A model generated the notes under the pieces. It did no database searches. It saw nothing but the letters and a program-made list of their open reading frames with translations, and had not been told where the DNA came from. From Hypomyces perniciosus (Eukaryota > Ascomycota > Sordariomycetes > Hypocreales > Hypocreaceae): a DNA stretch of 64,000 nt. The position numbers and the translations under genes are program-made. The DNA lies in assembly GCA_008477525.1 (NCBI GenBank), contig SPDT01000013.1, positions 419,501 through 483,500 of the forward strand. Direction: 5' to 3'. Positions 22,070 through 32,522 of the stretch are shown here, piece after piece; within the stretch, counting starts at the first letter, position 1, and each line of letters begins with the position of its first letter.

Positions 22070-23443
22070 TTAATGGGCATCCCCAGCCTCAAATGTCTTT
22101 GGGATCAGACCCTCAGCCATATCAATTGCCCCTTGCATGTCATTCTTGTTAAACAGGAAAAGGCCCTGAATCGCGGCGGCACTGGTCTGCCGATTCGAGG
22201 GCTGGCCGTCTTGATAACGGCCAAAAATCCCCAATTCCTCAAGCCGGTCGAGGAATCGTTCTCTGCCAGAGTGATCGCGGTCAATGTCCCCATAAAAGCG
22301 ATCCCACATCTGAGCAGCTTGATACCGACTCGCCTCGCCAATCCTCAGCATCATATCAACTCGACCAGGTCGAATCAAGGCTGGATCTAAACGTTCGATA
22401 TGATTCGTCGTGAGGAAGGCAATTCGCTCTTCCCCAGCTGCGACGCCGTCTAGGGCGTTGAGAAGACCGGAAAAGGTAACACTGGCACCGCTATATCCGT
22501 CTGTGTCTCGCTGGCGGCGATTGACAAAGGCTGCATCGGCATCCTCAAGAAGAAGAACGCTCCTCTTTGGCAGCTTTGTCAAGAGATATGCCAGCTTGTC
22601 ATCTGTCATTCCCATCTCACTGAGGTTGATCATGGCAACGCTGAAATCCAGCTCACCAGCTAGCGCCTGAATAAAGGAGCTCTTCCCGCTCCCTGGCGGT
22701 CCAAAGAGCAGGTAGCCTCTGCGGTATGGAATACCCCGATCCACATACCACTGCTGTCTTGACAAAAAGTCCCTGACATCGTCGACAATACTTTCCTTCA
22801 CTCCTTCGTCCAGCACAACAGAGCCGAGGGGTCTCTTCTTTCTTGGGTCTCCAAGTGGAGACCACTCTAGTCCTCTTGCAGAATATACCACCGTCTTTCC
22901 TTCGTTCGCCTTCGCAGCGAGCTGATGCGCCTCCCTGAAGAGGTCCTCGAATACGTGCCGATGGGCCCACAGCGTCGTTAGCTGGACAATCTCATGTGGC
23001 TCTCCCGTGTTCATATTCGCCGTACTGTGCTTCTCCCTGTTGACAGAAATAAACGCATTGCCGAACTTGACGATATGTCGTCCGTAGCCCGGTTGCAGAA
23101 AGAAATGAGCATTAATCGGTCCGCTAGCGCCAGGCCCTCTTGATGCAGTGGCCGTCGACACTGATAGGTTATGAATCCGTGTTAACCGTGAAGCAACGAA
23201 ACCCGGCGTCTCGCGTGGTTGCGATAGCCATGCCAATATCCATGGATACGCAGGATCCTGCTTGCTTATCTCAACATTGACCAGGAGGCGACGGCGGGCG
23301 GCGCCGAGGGCGACTATCGCGCCTCTGCGAGCGAATGCAGCAGCCGCGCCGAGAGAGGCGAGGCCGATGCCCCCAGCAAACAAGGGATTGTCGAAGAGCG
23401 CATTGAGGCTGAGCACCGAGGCTGGCGGCGCTTGAGTCGACAT
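22070..23443 (-). CDS. BCS1: BCS1-like mitochondrial AAA ATPase
   Basis: Single exon, 457 aa, the usual length of Bcs1. One membrane segment (about 22-43) is followed by the BCS1 N-terminal domain (about 45-215), then the AAA domain. Walker A is GPPGSGKSS (248-256), Walker B is LLLEDADAAF (Glu300, Asp301), and LTTNHIERLDPALIRPGRVD is the sensor/second-region segment. Bcs1 moves the folded Rieske protein across the inner membrane when complex III is completed. The basic stretch AARRRLL after the membrane segment fits the internal targeting signal of Bcs1. It could be a BCS1 paralogue, as many fungi have several. Confidence 0.9.
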   Translation of the reverse strand: MSTQAPPASVLSLNALFDNPLFAGGIGLASLGAAAAFARRGAIVALGAARRRLLVNVEISKQDPAYPWILAWLSQPRETPGFVASRLTRIHNLSVSTATASRGPGASGPINAHFFLQPGYGRHIVKFGNAFISVNREKHSTANMNTGEPHEIVQLTTLWAHRHVFEDLFREAHQLAAKANEGKTVVYSARGLEWSPLGDPRKKRPLGSVVLDEGVKESIVDDVRDFLSRQQWYVDRGIPYRRGYLLFGPPGSGKSSFIQALAGELDFSVAMINLSEMGMTDDKLAYLLTKLPKRSVLLLEDADAAFVNRRQRDTDGYSGASVTFSGLLNALDGVAAGEERIAFLTTNHIERLDPALIRPGRVDMMLRIGEASRYQAAQMWDRFYGDIDRDHSGRERFLDRLEELGIFGRYQDGQPSNRQTSAAAIQGLFLFNKNDMQGAIDMAEGLIPKTFEAGDAH

Positions 23444-23728
23444 ACCGGAACCTGGAGAAACAGAAATGCTGAAATGGTGATGTTGGTGGGACCTCTTGGG
23501 TCTTCAATGCTGACTAAGCCACCATTTATGTGATAGCCTGTCGCCAATAGTTGTTGAAATAGAGAGGTTGCAGTCTCTTAATGCTCATGGTAGAATAAAA
23601 AAGAAAACCAGCGACGACATCTATCCATCCATAAGCTCCAATGATACTGGCGCCTACGGGATGAAAAGGCTGCAACTAACAAACGTGAAAGAGGCAAAAA
23701 AAAGGAATCGGATGGCATCGAGGACATT

Positions 23729-23830
23729 TGCTCCCGGCAGGGCTTGAACCTGCGACCTTCGCATTACTATTACTTGTACCGAAAGCGGCAAGTATTAGTA
23801 CGAAGCTCTAACCAACTGAGCTACGGAAGC
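23729..23830 (-). tRNA. tRNA-Ile (anticodon AAT) with a 28-base intron
   Basis: The minus strand folds into a full cloverleaf. The acceptor stem GCTTCCG pairs with CGGGAGC, the D stem GCTC with GAGC, the anticodon stem TCGTA with TGCGA, and the T stem GCAGG with CCTGC around loop TTCAAGC; the discriminator is A. The anticodon loop reads CTAATA plus A, so the anticodon is AAT (Ile, read as IAU). The intron sits at the standard site after base 37 (23792-23765). The mature length is 74. CCA is not encoded, as expected in a eukaryote. Confidence 0.93.
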
Positions 23831-23959
23831 CTTCCGAATTGTTGATTGTAATGTACTCCAGTCAGCCTCATATATGATAGCCTAGACATGGAACCCAGGA
23901 GGGCTTTTACCTTGACCCCTAACTAAACTGCAATAACCTTCCTACATTGTCGACTCCGT

Positions 23960-25502
23960 ATGGAAAACAACCATCCTACTAACTTTCTAGACATAATGTC
24001 CACTAAGTATCGCAAAAGGAACCCATTATCACCTGTCTTGAGCCAAACAGCAGCTGCGCGTTGCGACTTTACGGCAAGCTTCATTAACCTTCCCACCGAC
24101 GTCTTGCAACTCATATTTGGCCGCTTCTGCCATCACTGCCGGGGCGACTATCACCCCGATATCTACTTTGATGTAGATATCCGCAAGGATGACGCCAGGG
24201 CATTATCCCGGTACCGACTAGACCTGCGGACTCTTTATTCTTTATCTCTGGTCGCCAAGCACGTGTGCAGATTAGCCCAGGCTATCTTGCATCATGTTTT
24301 CATGTCCGACCACGATTGCCAGCGGCTTTACAGGTTTATTTGGTCTGTTACGCAGCAACCTGATTTGGTAAACTATGTCAAGATGCTCTATTTACGAGAA
24401 GATCATGTTGTGTTTAATGACCAGTCATGGGATAATTTCTCATCCTCATTGCCCGTTATGGACACACGGATGTCAACAGTCCGTCCCAAAAAGACTCAGC
24501 TCTACGGCAGCCTAGTTACCTGCCTCCCTAATCTCGAGCATCTTAGCCTAGAGCAAATGTCTCTCTCTGACGATGATGTTCCCCACGCCCTCCTGCAGAT
24601 GGAAAGACTACCTCTAAGAACTTTCAACATATCCACCAATTCTCCAGAAAACTACTATCCATAACTATAGACTATCGAGTTTGTCTGGAATGGCAAGCAG
24701 AATCATCCAATTATCTGACAGCCTAGAGACGCTTAATATCTATCTGTGTAGGTCAATTAGACAGCAGGTATTTTCCCTACCAAGATTTCAAGTCCTTCGC
24801 ATTACACAGAGCAGACTGGATGCAAAGGAATTACAAGGAATACTCGGTTCCTGCGTCAGGCTGCACACGTTCGTCTATAAAGCTGCTGTTCCCTACGATG
24901 ATGGTGATATAACGCTACAATACAACGGTGGGGACCATTTCCAACCATCTGACGCTCTTCAATCGCTCGACCATCTCCGGGGGACCCTCCAATCACTGCA
25001 TCTCGACCTCGATAAACGGAGCCACGGCACATCTGGAGGAAATATTCTACAGATACCAAGCCTCAACCGTTTCACTGTCCTGCAGGACCTATTCGTGGAC
25101 TGGCGCACAGTATGCGGCAAGGAGGACAACTACGGACCATCACTTAACGACGACTCGCAGCTCCTCGTCCAACTCCTTCCGTGGACTATCGCTTCATTGC
25201 ATCTCGCCGGCTGCGCGCGTGGGCGTGGGTTTGAGAATTGGCGTGAACATCAGCTCAACCGCCTAAAAATGGCATTAAGGGGTCTTGCCGGCGCGCGGTC
25301 TCAAGGCCGATTTCCTAACCTCCGGCACATTGAATGCGACCTCTCGATTAGGTGGCTTAACCCCCAAGACCTAATGGATTTTGAGTTTGTAGTATGGGAC
25401 AGGGATTTAAGCGATCAAGATTTATTGGGATGTACTGTAAATTTTGATTTTAATGGCCCGGAGCTACCATTGCCGGGCAGTGGTAGTGATGATAATCTCT
25501 GA
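23960..25502 (+). pseudogene. F-box/leucine-rich-repeat-like gene, probably frameshifted
   Basis: Two overlapping frames read as one protein of about 510 aa. The first (23960-24664) has an F-box-like start, INLPTDVLQLIFGRFC, then DLRTLYSLSLVAKHVCRLA and leucine-rich text (LPNLEHLSLEQMSL). It stops at TAA 24662. The second is open from 24618 and continues as LSSLSGMASRIIQLSDSLETL to 25502. No normal intron joins them. Only a weak GTCTCT donor at 24559 with TATAG at 24670 would do so in phase, and it would remove coding-like sequence. A lost reading frame is therefore more likely. Codon use is more AT-rich than in neighbours, and the gene lies between a tRNA and an AT-rich island. Intact F-box proteins select targets for SCF ubiquitin ligases. 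Confidence 0.6.
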
Positions 25503-26282
25503 ATACTATATGCTTATCAGATACTTTGACTAAGAGCCAATTCTGTCAGTTATGTAGTACATAGTAGTATAGCGGTAAGAGAGGGGTTTTATATAAGTAT
25601 GTATTGTTCCTTTTGTTGCTTAATAAACATGGCCAAAATGGACATATATTATACACTGTAAAGCTTCTTAGTCTATGAAAGAAGTAAGACAGCATATAAG
25701 GCAACAAACGCTTTATTGCAGAATTATGTATTTTTATTTATTATATAAAGTTTATTATGTAATATATAATAAAAACATATTTTATCACACACACATATAT
25801 ATATATATACATATACGAATATTATAGTATTTATAGAGGACCGCTTTCACCTTTACCCCTGATTCCATCTTCAACGGCACCCAATATCCTACATAAGACA
25901 GCTCCCGGTTTTAAGCTGTTACTACAGACTAGGATGTGCTCATATTTATACATAGTACTACGAATGATCACCACCATGGGTTAGGTATTTGTACATATTA
26001 TTGCCTCCCTCATAGAATCTCATTAAATTGGACTAAGACATTGCAGCTTATGATCCACTTAGATGCCGCTTTGCCTCCGGTTGAATCCTCCCCTTTTAAC
26101 ACTTCACTCCTTTAGTGTTTTGCTTCCCATTCTTATAACAAACCAGAGTACCAAGCTCAGTGCATTGACGATCTTGTGTGATTCCGACCCGTCCATTCGA
26201 CCCTCCAGATCTTGGATGTGGCCTGCCAGCAGCTTACCTTTTCCTACCCTGTTACGTCTCCCCGACACCGAGCCGAGTCGAG
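25503..26282. other. AT-rich island, RIP-like composition
   Basis: 780 bases, with 25640-25835 almost only A and T (TTATTTATTATATAAAG and a TA dinucleotide run near 25795-25810). No gene or intact transposon remains. In ascomycetes such blocks are often transposons mutated by repeat-induced point mutation, but nothing here shows the parent element. Confidence 0.6.
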
Positions 26283-28047
26283 ATGTTGATAAAAGCTAGC
26301 ACAATCTTCTACTTGAGCGGTGGCTTAATCGCGATTGTGGTAGCCGATCGCCAGCAAGGTACTGCTCGTTGCGTCAGTCTTCTCACTTATTTACCACCGT
26401 CTGCATGAAGCCTGCAAAGCAATTTAGGGAAATAAAGGAAGAGCGCCCGCTGACATGGTAAACTTGGAAGTAGTGTGAGAGTCTCGCGAATGCACCCAAT
26501 CTCAAAGGCAAAGTCTACTTTCCCCATTCATGGCAGTACCAGGCTCGCCTAAACTCATACTGGTCTAAGAGTGCTGCTCTAGAGCCATGGTGTATGGTGC
26601 AACCCTCAACAGCGGAGGAAGTTTCCATCACGATCAAGGCATTGGTAGCTGGTGACTGCCCGTTCGGTGTGCGAGGAGGTGGACATGGCTCTTTTGCGCT
26701 ATCTAACAGCGTCGAGAATGGTGTGACTATCGACTTTGGTAAGGCCACCAGGAGAGAGCTCTTTTATTTATATACACTGGTCGGTGTAAATGGCTGATAA
26801 TGGTGCGCTTAGGGAACATGGATGCGACAACCTGGAACCCGGACACCAAACTTGCCTCGATCCGACCTGGTGGCCATTGGCAATCCGTATACGATGACCT
26901 GGCTCCCTACGGCGTCACTGTCACCGGCGGTCGTGTTGGTACAGTCGGTAACGGGGGTTTCATCACGGGGGGAGGGTACTCATTCCACGCGGCATCGCAT
27001 GGCATGGCCTGCGATAATGTAGCCAACTTCGAAGTGGTCCTCGCAGACGGATCCATCGTCAATGCCAATGCAACCAGCAATCCGGATTTATGGCAGGCCC
27101 TCAAGGGCGGCAGCAGTAACCTTGGTCTCGTCACCCGCTTCGATATGTATCCTATCGAATACCCTGACCCAAAGAAGCCTGTGATGTGGGGGGGCGCCGT
27201 GTTCTATGATCTCAGATCGGGCCCTGCTGTCATCGATGCTTTGGTTGAATTTACCGACCACGTTTACAAGGATGAGAACAGCTCATCGGTTGTTTCTTGG
27301 ATGCATTACCCCGTGATTGGCACCGTGTTGGCCACTGCATTAGGAAATACCCTGGCCAAGGTCAAGGCACCTGCATTTGATGGCTATTACAGAGTAAAAG
27401 GTATTGGTCTTGATACCACCACGGTGACTACCATGTCAGCTTTGACGGGGGAGCTGGGTGTTACATTGCCTGCGGGTATGCGGTATGTTCAGAATTTTCG
27501 CATGGTACTGGATCCAATATTGACGTGTAAGGGCTGACTTGGTGAATATAGCAATGTCTGGTTTACGGCAGCGTTCAAAAACGATGCTCGTCCCATGAAT
27601 TATGCAGTTAAGAAGCTTTCCGAGCTCAACGCCGCAATCGAGAGGATCGCACCGTTGAGCTTCAACACTCTCTGCGCGTTTCAGCCCATTACTAAGCCAA
27701 TTGTTGAAAAGGGCATTGCTAAAGGCGGTAATGTTATGGGATTAGACAAGTACACCACCGACGGCAATGGCATCATGTTCCTCATTGCACTGGCTATTAA
27801 CGGTGAGGAGGCTGAGAAACTCGCAACACCGTTGGTTGTAGAATATCTTAACGATGTCGAAGCGTACGCGGCGTCCCTGGGCCTGGCTTGGAAGTGGAAA
27901 TACCTCAACTATGCACACAAGAGCCAGGATGCCATTTCGACATTTGGCGAAGAGGCTGTCGCCAAGTTGCGGGCAGCGTCGGCAAAGTACGATCCCAATG
28001 GGGTATTCCAGAAGCTTCGCGGGTCTGGATTCAAGATTCCGGAGTAA
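26283..28047 (+). CDS. Secreted FAD-linked oxidoreductase (BBE-like)
   Basis: Four exons: 26283-26372 (least sure), 26474-26738, 26813-27482 and 27552-28047, total about 506 aa. The first exon gives a signal peptide (MLIKASTIFYLSGGLIAIVV). The GTCAGT donor at 26373 is chosen because it keeps phase with exon 2, which must start at TGT 26474. The PCMH-type FAD domain has RGGGHGSFA, whose His is the usual covalent FAD anchor. The second loop, GGRVGTVGNGGFITGGGYS, lacks the extra Cys of doubly linked berberine-bridge enzymes, so one covalent bond is likely. The C-terminal BBE segment ends in KYDPNGVFQKL. Substrates of this family are sugars or secondary metabolites; here it is unknown. No biosynthetic partners are nearby. 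Confidence 0.85.
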
Positions 28048-29464
28048 AAAAATCGTATGAGTTTTAGAGGGAAGCATTGGAGATGAAATGTATGTTGCAG
28101 GTGATCATTTGGCCATTAAACATGTGCGTGTTGATTATTATTATGTTGGTGTAAGTCGGAAGAGAGCAGCCTCGGAGTATTATTATTATTATGCAAATTT
28201 TATTAGAGCTTCTCCGTTGGATCCCGTTTTGATGCGGTGAGTGCGGAGAAGTCGGGGAAACGAGGAGCATTTGATGCAAAACACACAAGTCATTTGACCT
28301 GAGAGCACTGCAGAGCCGGTGAAACGGTCATGATGGTATGAAAATTGAGCTTCGATATGCGTCAGCAGCATGTAAGAAAGAGATGATGCATTTTAAACGG
28401 CTGTTGTTAGCGCAGCCTAGGAGGTATACGAAGTAGGAATACCAATTATTATAGCGCTGTTAGGGAGAAGGGCGAGTGCTGAAACAATGCAAATCCAATG
28501 CAAGCCAATGGGCCGTCATCGTTGCGTCGTCCCGCATGTTTCCGTTGGCGGCTCCAAAGCTTCGGCTACGGTAGGAAGAACAGAACAGAAGCTCTCGGCA
28601 ATGACGAGAGGCCCCCGCCCTTCTCCTCATTCCCTTCCGTTTATACATATAACCATTATTCCCACTTCCATCTTTCCATCCCTTTGCATACTACTACTAC
28701 TGCTCCGTACTCCGTACTCCGTACAGCTGAGCTGACTGATCCTGTAAGTGACGCCGATACACACTGACACTCAAAATGGAACCCCTCCCCCTCCTTTGCC
28801 CCTCCATGAACGCATCTGCCCCACCATCAATCGCCTATCCCAATCATCGCCGCTCGTGCCGCCACGATAGCAGGAGTACTACCAGCCTAGGAGTCTAGGG
28901 GGGATTGGGGGATCAGGTCGCGACCGAGACAATGACGGATTGGACGAGTTGATGGGATGGAGAGAGAAAAAGCAATCGAAAGAGAAGGGCTCCATCAAGC
29001 ACAGCTGGCCGCTCTTCGACGACTCTCAGGCCTTGTCGAACACCAACAATGCATGGCAGCTTCATCAACGCAAAATAGTACCAGCTCATGCAAAATGACG
29101 AGCATTGACGAACGAACGAGCCAAGCGTACGAAGTAGCACCTAATGGAGAAAAACCTCATCAGCTCGTCCCATCCGTCAACGGAGCAACCAACCCCTCCT
29201 TCCCTCCAATGGCTACCTACCTATCGATAACTCCGTCAACACTTTGGGACAGAAAAACCCCGCGCGTTACGAGTAGCCATTACCATCATCCTTTTTATCT
29301 GGCCTCCATTTATTTCATTTTTAGCCCTTTTCAAGCCTTTTCCGCTTGCTGACCAGCTTTCTCTCTCTTTCAAACTCTGCAGAAACCATCCTCACTTGTC
29401 TCCCGCGACTCTGGCTTAGTCCCTCGATCTCTACATTCCAGTCATACCATACAAACTCGCAAAC
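28048..29464. promoter_or_regulatory. Long intergenic promoter region of FBA1
   Basis: 1.4 kb without a supported gene. It contains TACGAAGTA at 28427 and 29128, and an ACTCCGT tandem at 28703-28723. Near 29355-29390 the strand is CT-rich (CTTTCTCTCTCTTTC), as in strong glycolytic-gene leaders. Confidence 0.55.
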
Positions 29465-30752
29465 ATGGGTGCCTTCGATGTGTTGACTCGCAAGACCGGT
29501 GTCATTGTTGGTGATGATGTCCTGAGACTGTTCGAGTACGCTCGCGAGCACAAGTTCGCCATCCCCGCCATTGTACGTCATACCCTCGAGTCGAGTCGAG
29601 AGGACTCCTCCAAATCCGGCGCCATTTACTGACTTTTTTTCTGTCCTCAGAACGTCACCTCCTCCTCCACTGTCGTCTCCTCTCTCGAGGCTGCTCGCGA
29701 TGCCAAGTCCCCCATCATCCTGCAGATGTCCCAGGGTGGCGCCGCCTACTTCGCCGGAAAGGTAAAGTCCAGCTGTTTGCGCATATGCAATGCAATGCAC
29801 GCTCTCTAACTGTTCAAATTTGCAGGGCGTGGACAACAAGGACCAGGCGGCCTCCATCGCTGGTGCCATCGCTGGTGCCAACTACATCCGATCCATTGCT
29901 CCTGCTTACGGCGTCCCCGTCGTTCTGCACACCGACCACTGCGCCAAGAAGCTTCTCCCTTGGCTCGATGGCATGCTCACTGCGGATGAGGCCTACTTCA
30001 AGGCCGTCGGCGAGCCTCTCTTCAGCTCTCACATGATTGACCTGTCTGAGGAGCCCGTTGAGTGGAACGTCGAGACCACTGCCAAGTACCTCAAGCGCGC
30101 TGCCCCCATGAAGCAGTGGCTCGAGATGGAGATTGGCATCACCGGTGGTGAGGAGGACGGTGTCAACAACGAGAATGTTGACAACGCTGCCCTCTACACC
30201 CAGCCTGAGGACATTCTCAACATCTACAACACCCTTAAGCCCATCTCTCCTTACTTCTCCATTGCTGCCGGTTTCGGTAACGTCCATGGTGTTTACAAGC
30301 CCGGTAACGTTCAGTTGCACCCTGAGCTCCTCGGCAAGCACCAGGCCCACGTCAAGGCCGCCATCAAGAGCGAGGATGACAAGCCCGTCTTCTTTGTCTT
30401 CCACGGTGGCTCCGGCTCCACCAAGCAGGAGTACCTCGATGCCATCGGCCACGGTGTCGTCAAGGTCAACTTGGATACCGACATGCAGTTCGCTTACCTG
30501 TCCGGTATCCGTGACTACGTCCTGAACAAGAAGGACTACCTCCTTACCACCGTTGGCAACCCCGATGGCGAGGACAAGCCCAACAAGAAGTACTTCGACG
30601 TGAGTATCCCTAGCCCCCCTTGTCATTTAACGAATATTTGATGAATACTAACACCAAAATAGCCCCGTGTCTGGGTCCGTGAGGGTGAGAAGACCATGTC
30701 CAAGCGTGTTGCTGAGGCCCTCGCCGACTTCAACTGCGCTGGCCAGCTGTAA
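29465..30752 (+). CDS. FBA1: Fructose-bisphosphate aldolase, class II
   Basis: Four exons, 29465-29572, 29651-29761, 29826-30599 and 30663-30752, give 360 aa, the fungal norm. The enzyme splits fructose-1,6-bisphosphate into dihydroxyacetone phosphate and glyceraldehyde 3-phosphate in the cytosol. Class II signatures are VVLHTDHCAKKLLPW, which brings a zinc ligand His and the catalytic Asp, and GGEEDGVNNENVD. The sodium/phosphate loop is FHGGSGSTKQEY, followed by VKVNLDTDMQFAY. Codon use is strongly biased to C-ending codons, a mark of very high expression, and differs from most neighbours. All introns are short and lie in the first third or near the stop. Confidence 0.98.
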
Positions 30753-31198
30753 ATATCAGCTTTACCTTTTTTGAAAAATACGGGGGAGCAATTCCAAATG
30801 AACTACCGTGTGCTGGATGGATTACCCTGCTTCGAGAAAACGCAGGCGTCCCTGAGATGCATGGTAGCTAACAAAACGTTAAACCGGAAATGAGAAAAAA
30901 AAATGTCGCAAACCTCTGATGATATTCCAAAAAAATGAGGCCCTTCTCTACAAAATGTCGGATCGCTATGTAAACAAAGTGTGCTTTCAAACTCCTGTAG
31001 TATACATCCTGACTGGCCGGTTGATGTCCCAATGCTTTGCGTTGAACCACGGTAATTCTTTCTCCCCCCAACTCGTGATTATCTGTCAATGAGTCCCGCA
31101 TATTTGTTTGGCGCCCCACTCCCTCTTTCCCGTTCTTTTTGGTATTCCTTTTTTCCTTTCCTTCTCTATCCTCCCTCTTTTGAGAGTCGTGACCAAAA
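30753..31198. other. Convergent 3' region FBA1 / KES1
   Basis: 3' ends of two converging genes. No further gene is seen. Confidence 0.6.
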
Positions 31199-32522
31199 TC
31201 ATTGTCCCAAGAGCTCCTTCTCGAGAGCCTCAACTTCGTCATTGCTGAGTTGCTGGGCTGATGCCTTGGCAGCCTTTTCAGCACTGAATCTCCACAGACC
31301 ACCCGTCTTGTCCTTTTCGCCGTCTACCGGCACGCCAGCGACCTTGCCCAACAAGATAAGGGTCTCGTCCTCCCCGTCGACAGCGTTGAAGTACCGCCTC
31401 TCCCAGACTTGGCTGTCGGAGTTCTCCTTGGAGCGCATAGTGCGCTGAGCCTGCTCGATCTTGGTCTTTTCGATGGAGACGGACTCCATGTCGCCCTTTT
31501 GGATGGCGTCGGCAACTTTGCCCCAGGCGCGGCGGGACTCGAGGGGGTATTGCTTCTCGAGCGGTGTGAGGTCCAGGTTGGTCTGTGATGCGGCGGAGGC
31601 GTCATATGTTGAGATGAGAGTAGACTTGCAATTCTTCTTGGCGGGGCCTTCGTAGATTTCGAATTCCTTGGTCCACTGGCCGGTTACGTTGTACGCCACG
31701 TCCTTTTCGTTGTCTGTGCGGTGGAGAGTGGCAATGACGGTGTTCTTCTTACCCGACAGCCAGCCCTTGCCACTGTAGTCGATTCTAGCGGTGTAGCCGC
31801 TGGAGCTGACGATGTAGCTTGATCCGTCGAGCTCAACGAAGGGAGCGCCGAAGATGAGGCCCTCGATGTGCAGAGAGGGAAGGGTGATGAGATAACGCTC
31901 CAGCTCCTTCTTGTCGCCAGAACCAACGGGGATCGTAAGCACAGCGTGGCCGATCTGCTTAACTATAATGGTGCTCTTGAATGTAGCCTTCTGGGCATTG
32001 TAACCCTCGAGTTGAACACCAGTCTTGTCGTTGCGAATGCAGTACGCGGTGGCGGGCGGGTGGTGGCTGACCTGCTCGGAGATGAGGGTCGTCTTACCAG
32101 CCTCGTCGTCCCACGTGCCCAGGAAGAGCTCGCCAAGGAAAGGATTTAGGGGCTTCTTCTCATTGCCGAATTGCTCGCTGCGGCTGGCGTATTGGTGCTT
32201 CAGGGTGGAGAGGAACCACTTGAGGACCAGCATAGCACGCTTGGCCGGGTCGGACTCGGCGGCCGGCGCGGTGAGGATGGGTGGCTGGGTGGCCCAGTAG
32301 GAGGAGAACTCGGTGAGGGACTGCGAGGAGAGGATGAAGGGAGGGGCGGTCAGGGAGGAGAGATCGCCATTGAAGGAGGCGATGGACTAGATGTCGATTG
32401 CGTCGTTAGAGAGAGGCACACGGCAACGACCCGCGCAGGCTGGAATTCGTACGAACCTTCAGGAAGGCGGACCAGGTTCCGCTGTTTGCCTGCGCAGGCG
32501 TTGCGGCTTCGGAAGACGACAT
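31199..32522 (-). CDS. KES1: Oxysterol-binding protein (Kes1/Osh4 type)
   Basis: Two minus-strand exons, 32522-32457 and 32386-31199, around a 70-base intron (GTTCGT..TAG), give 417 aa. The join yields WSAFLKSIASFNGDLSSLTA, a typical Kes1 start. The protein is a lone ORD domain with no PH or ankyrin part. It has the family fingerprint EQVSHHPP, the NPFLGELFLGTW segment, and the basic C-terminal portion with LEKQYPLESRRAWG. Kes1 swaps ergosterol and PI4P between membranes at the Golgi and ER. A TTTAAATA element on the minus strand (32650-32657) lies about 130 bases before the ATG. Confidence 0.95.

Noticed and set aside
24559..24670. Possible intron joining the two F-box frames
   Set aside because: It keeps phase, but the donor GTCTCT is poor and it would remove leucine-rich coding text. 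I keep it only as an alternative to a frameshift.
23960..28047. Secondary-metabolite cluster around the FAD oxidoreductase
   Set aside because: No synthase, transporter or regulator gene lies nearby; the neighbours are an F-box-like gene, a tRNA and aldolase.
29814..30626. 270-codon frame antisense to aldolase
   Set aside because: It mirrors the strongly biased codons of FBA1 on the other strand; aldolase motifs are unmistakable on the plus strand.
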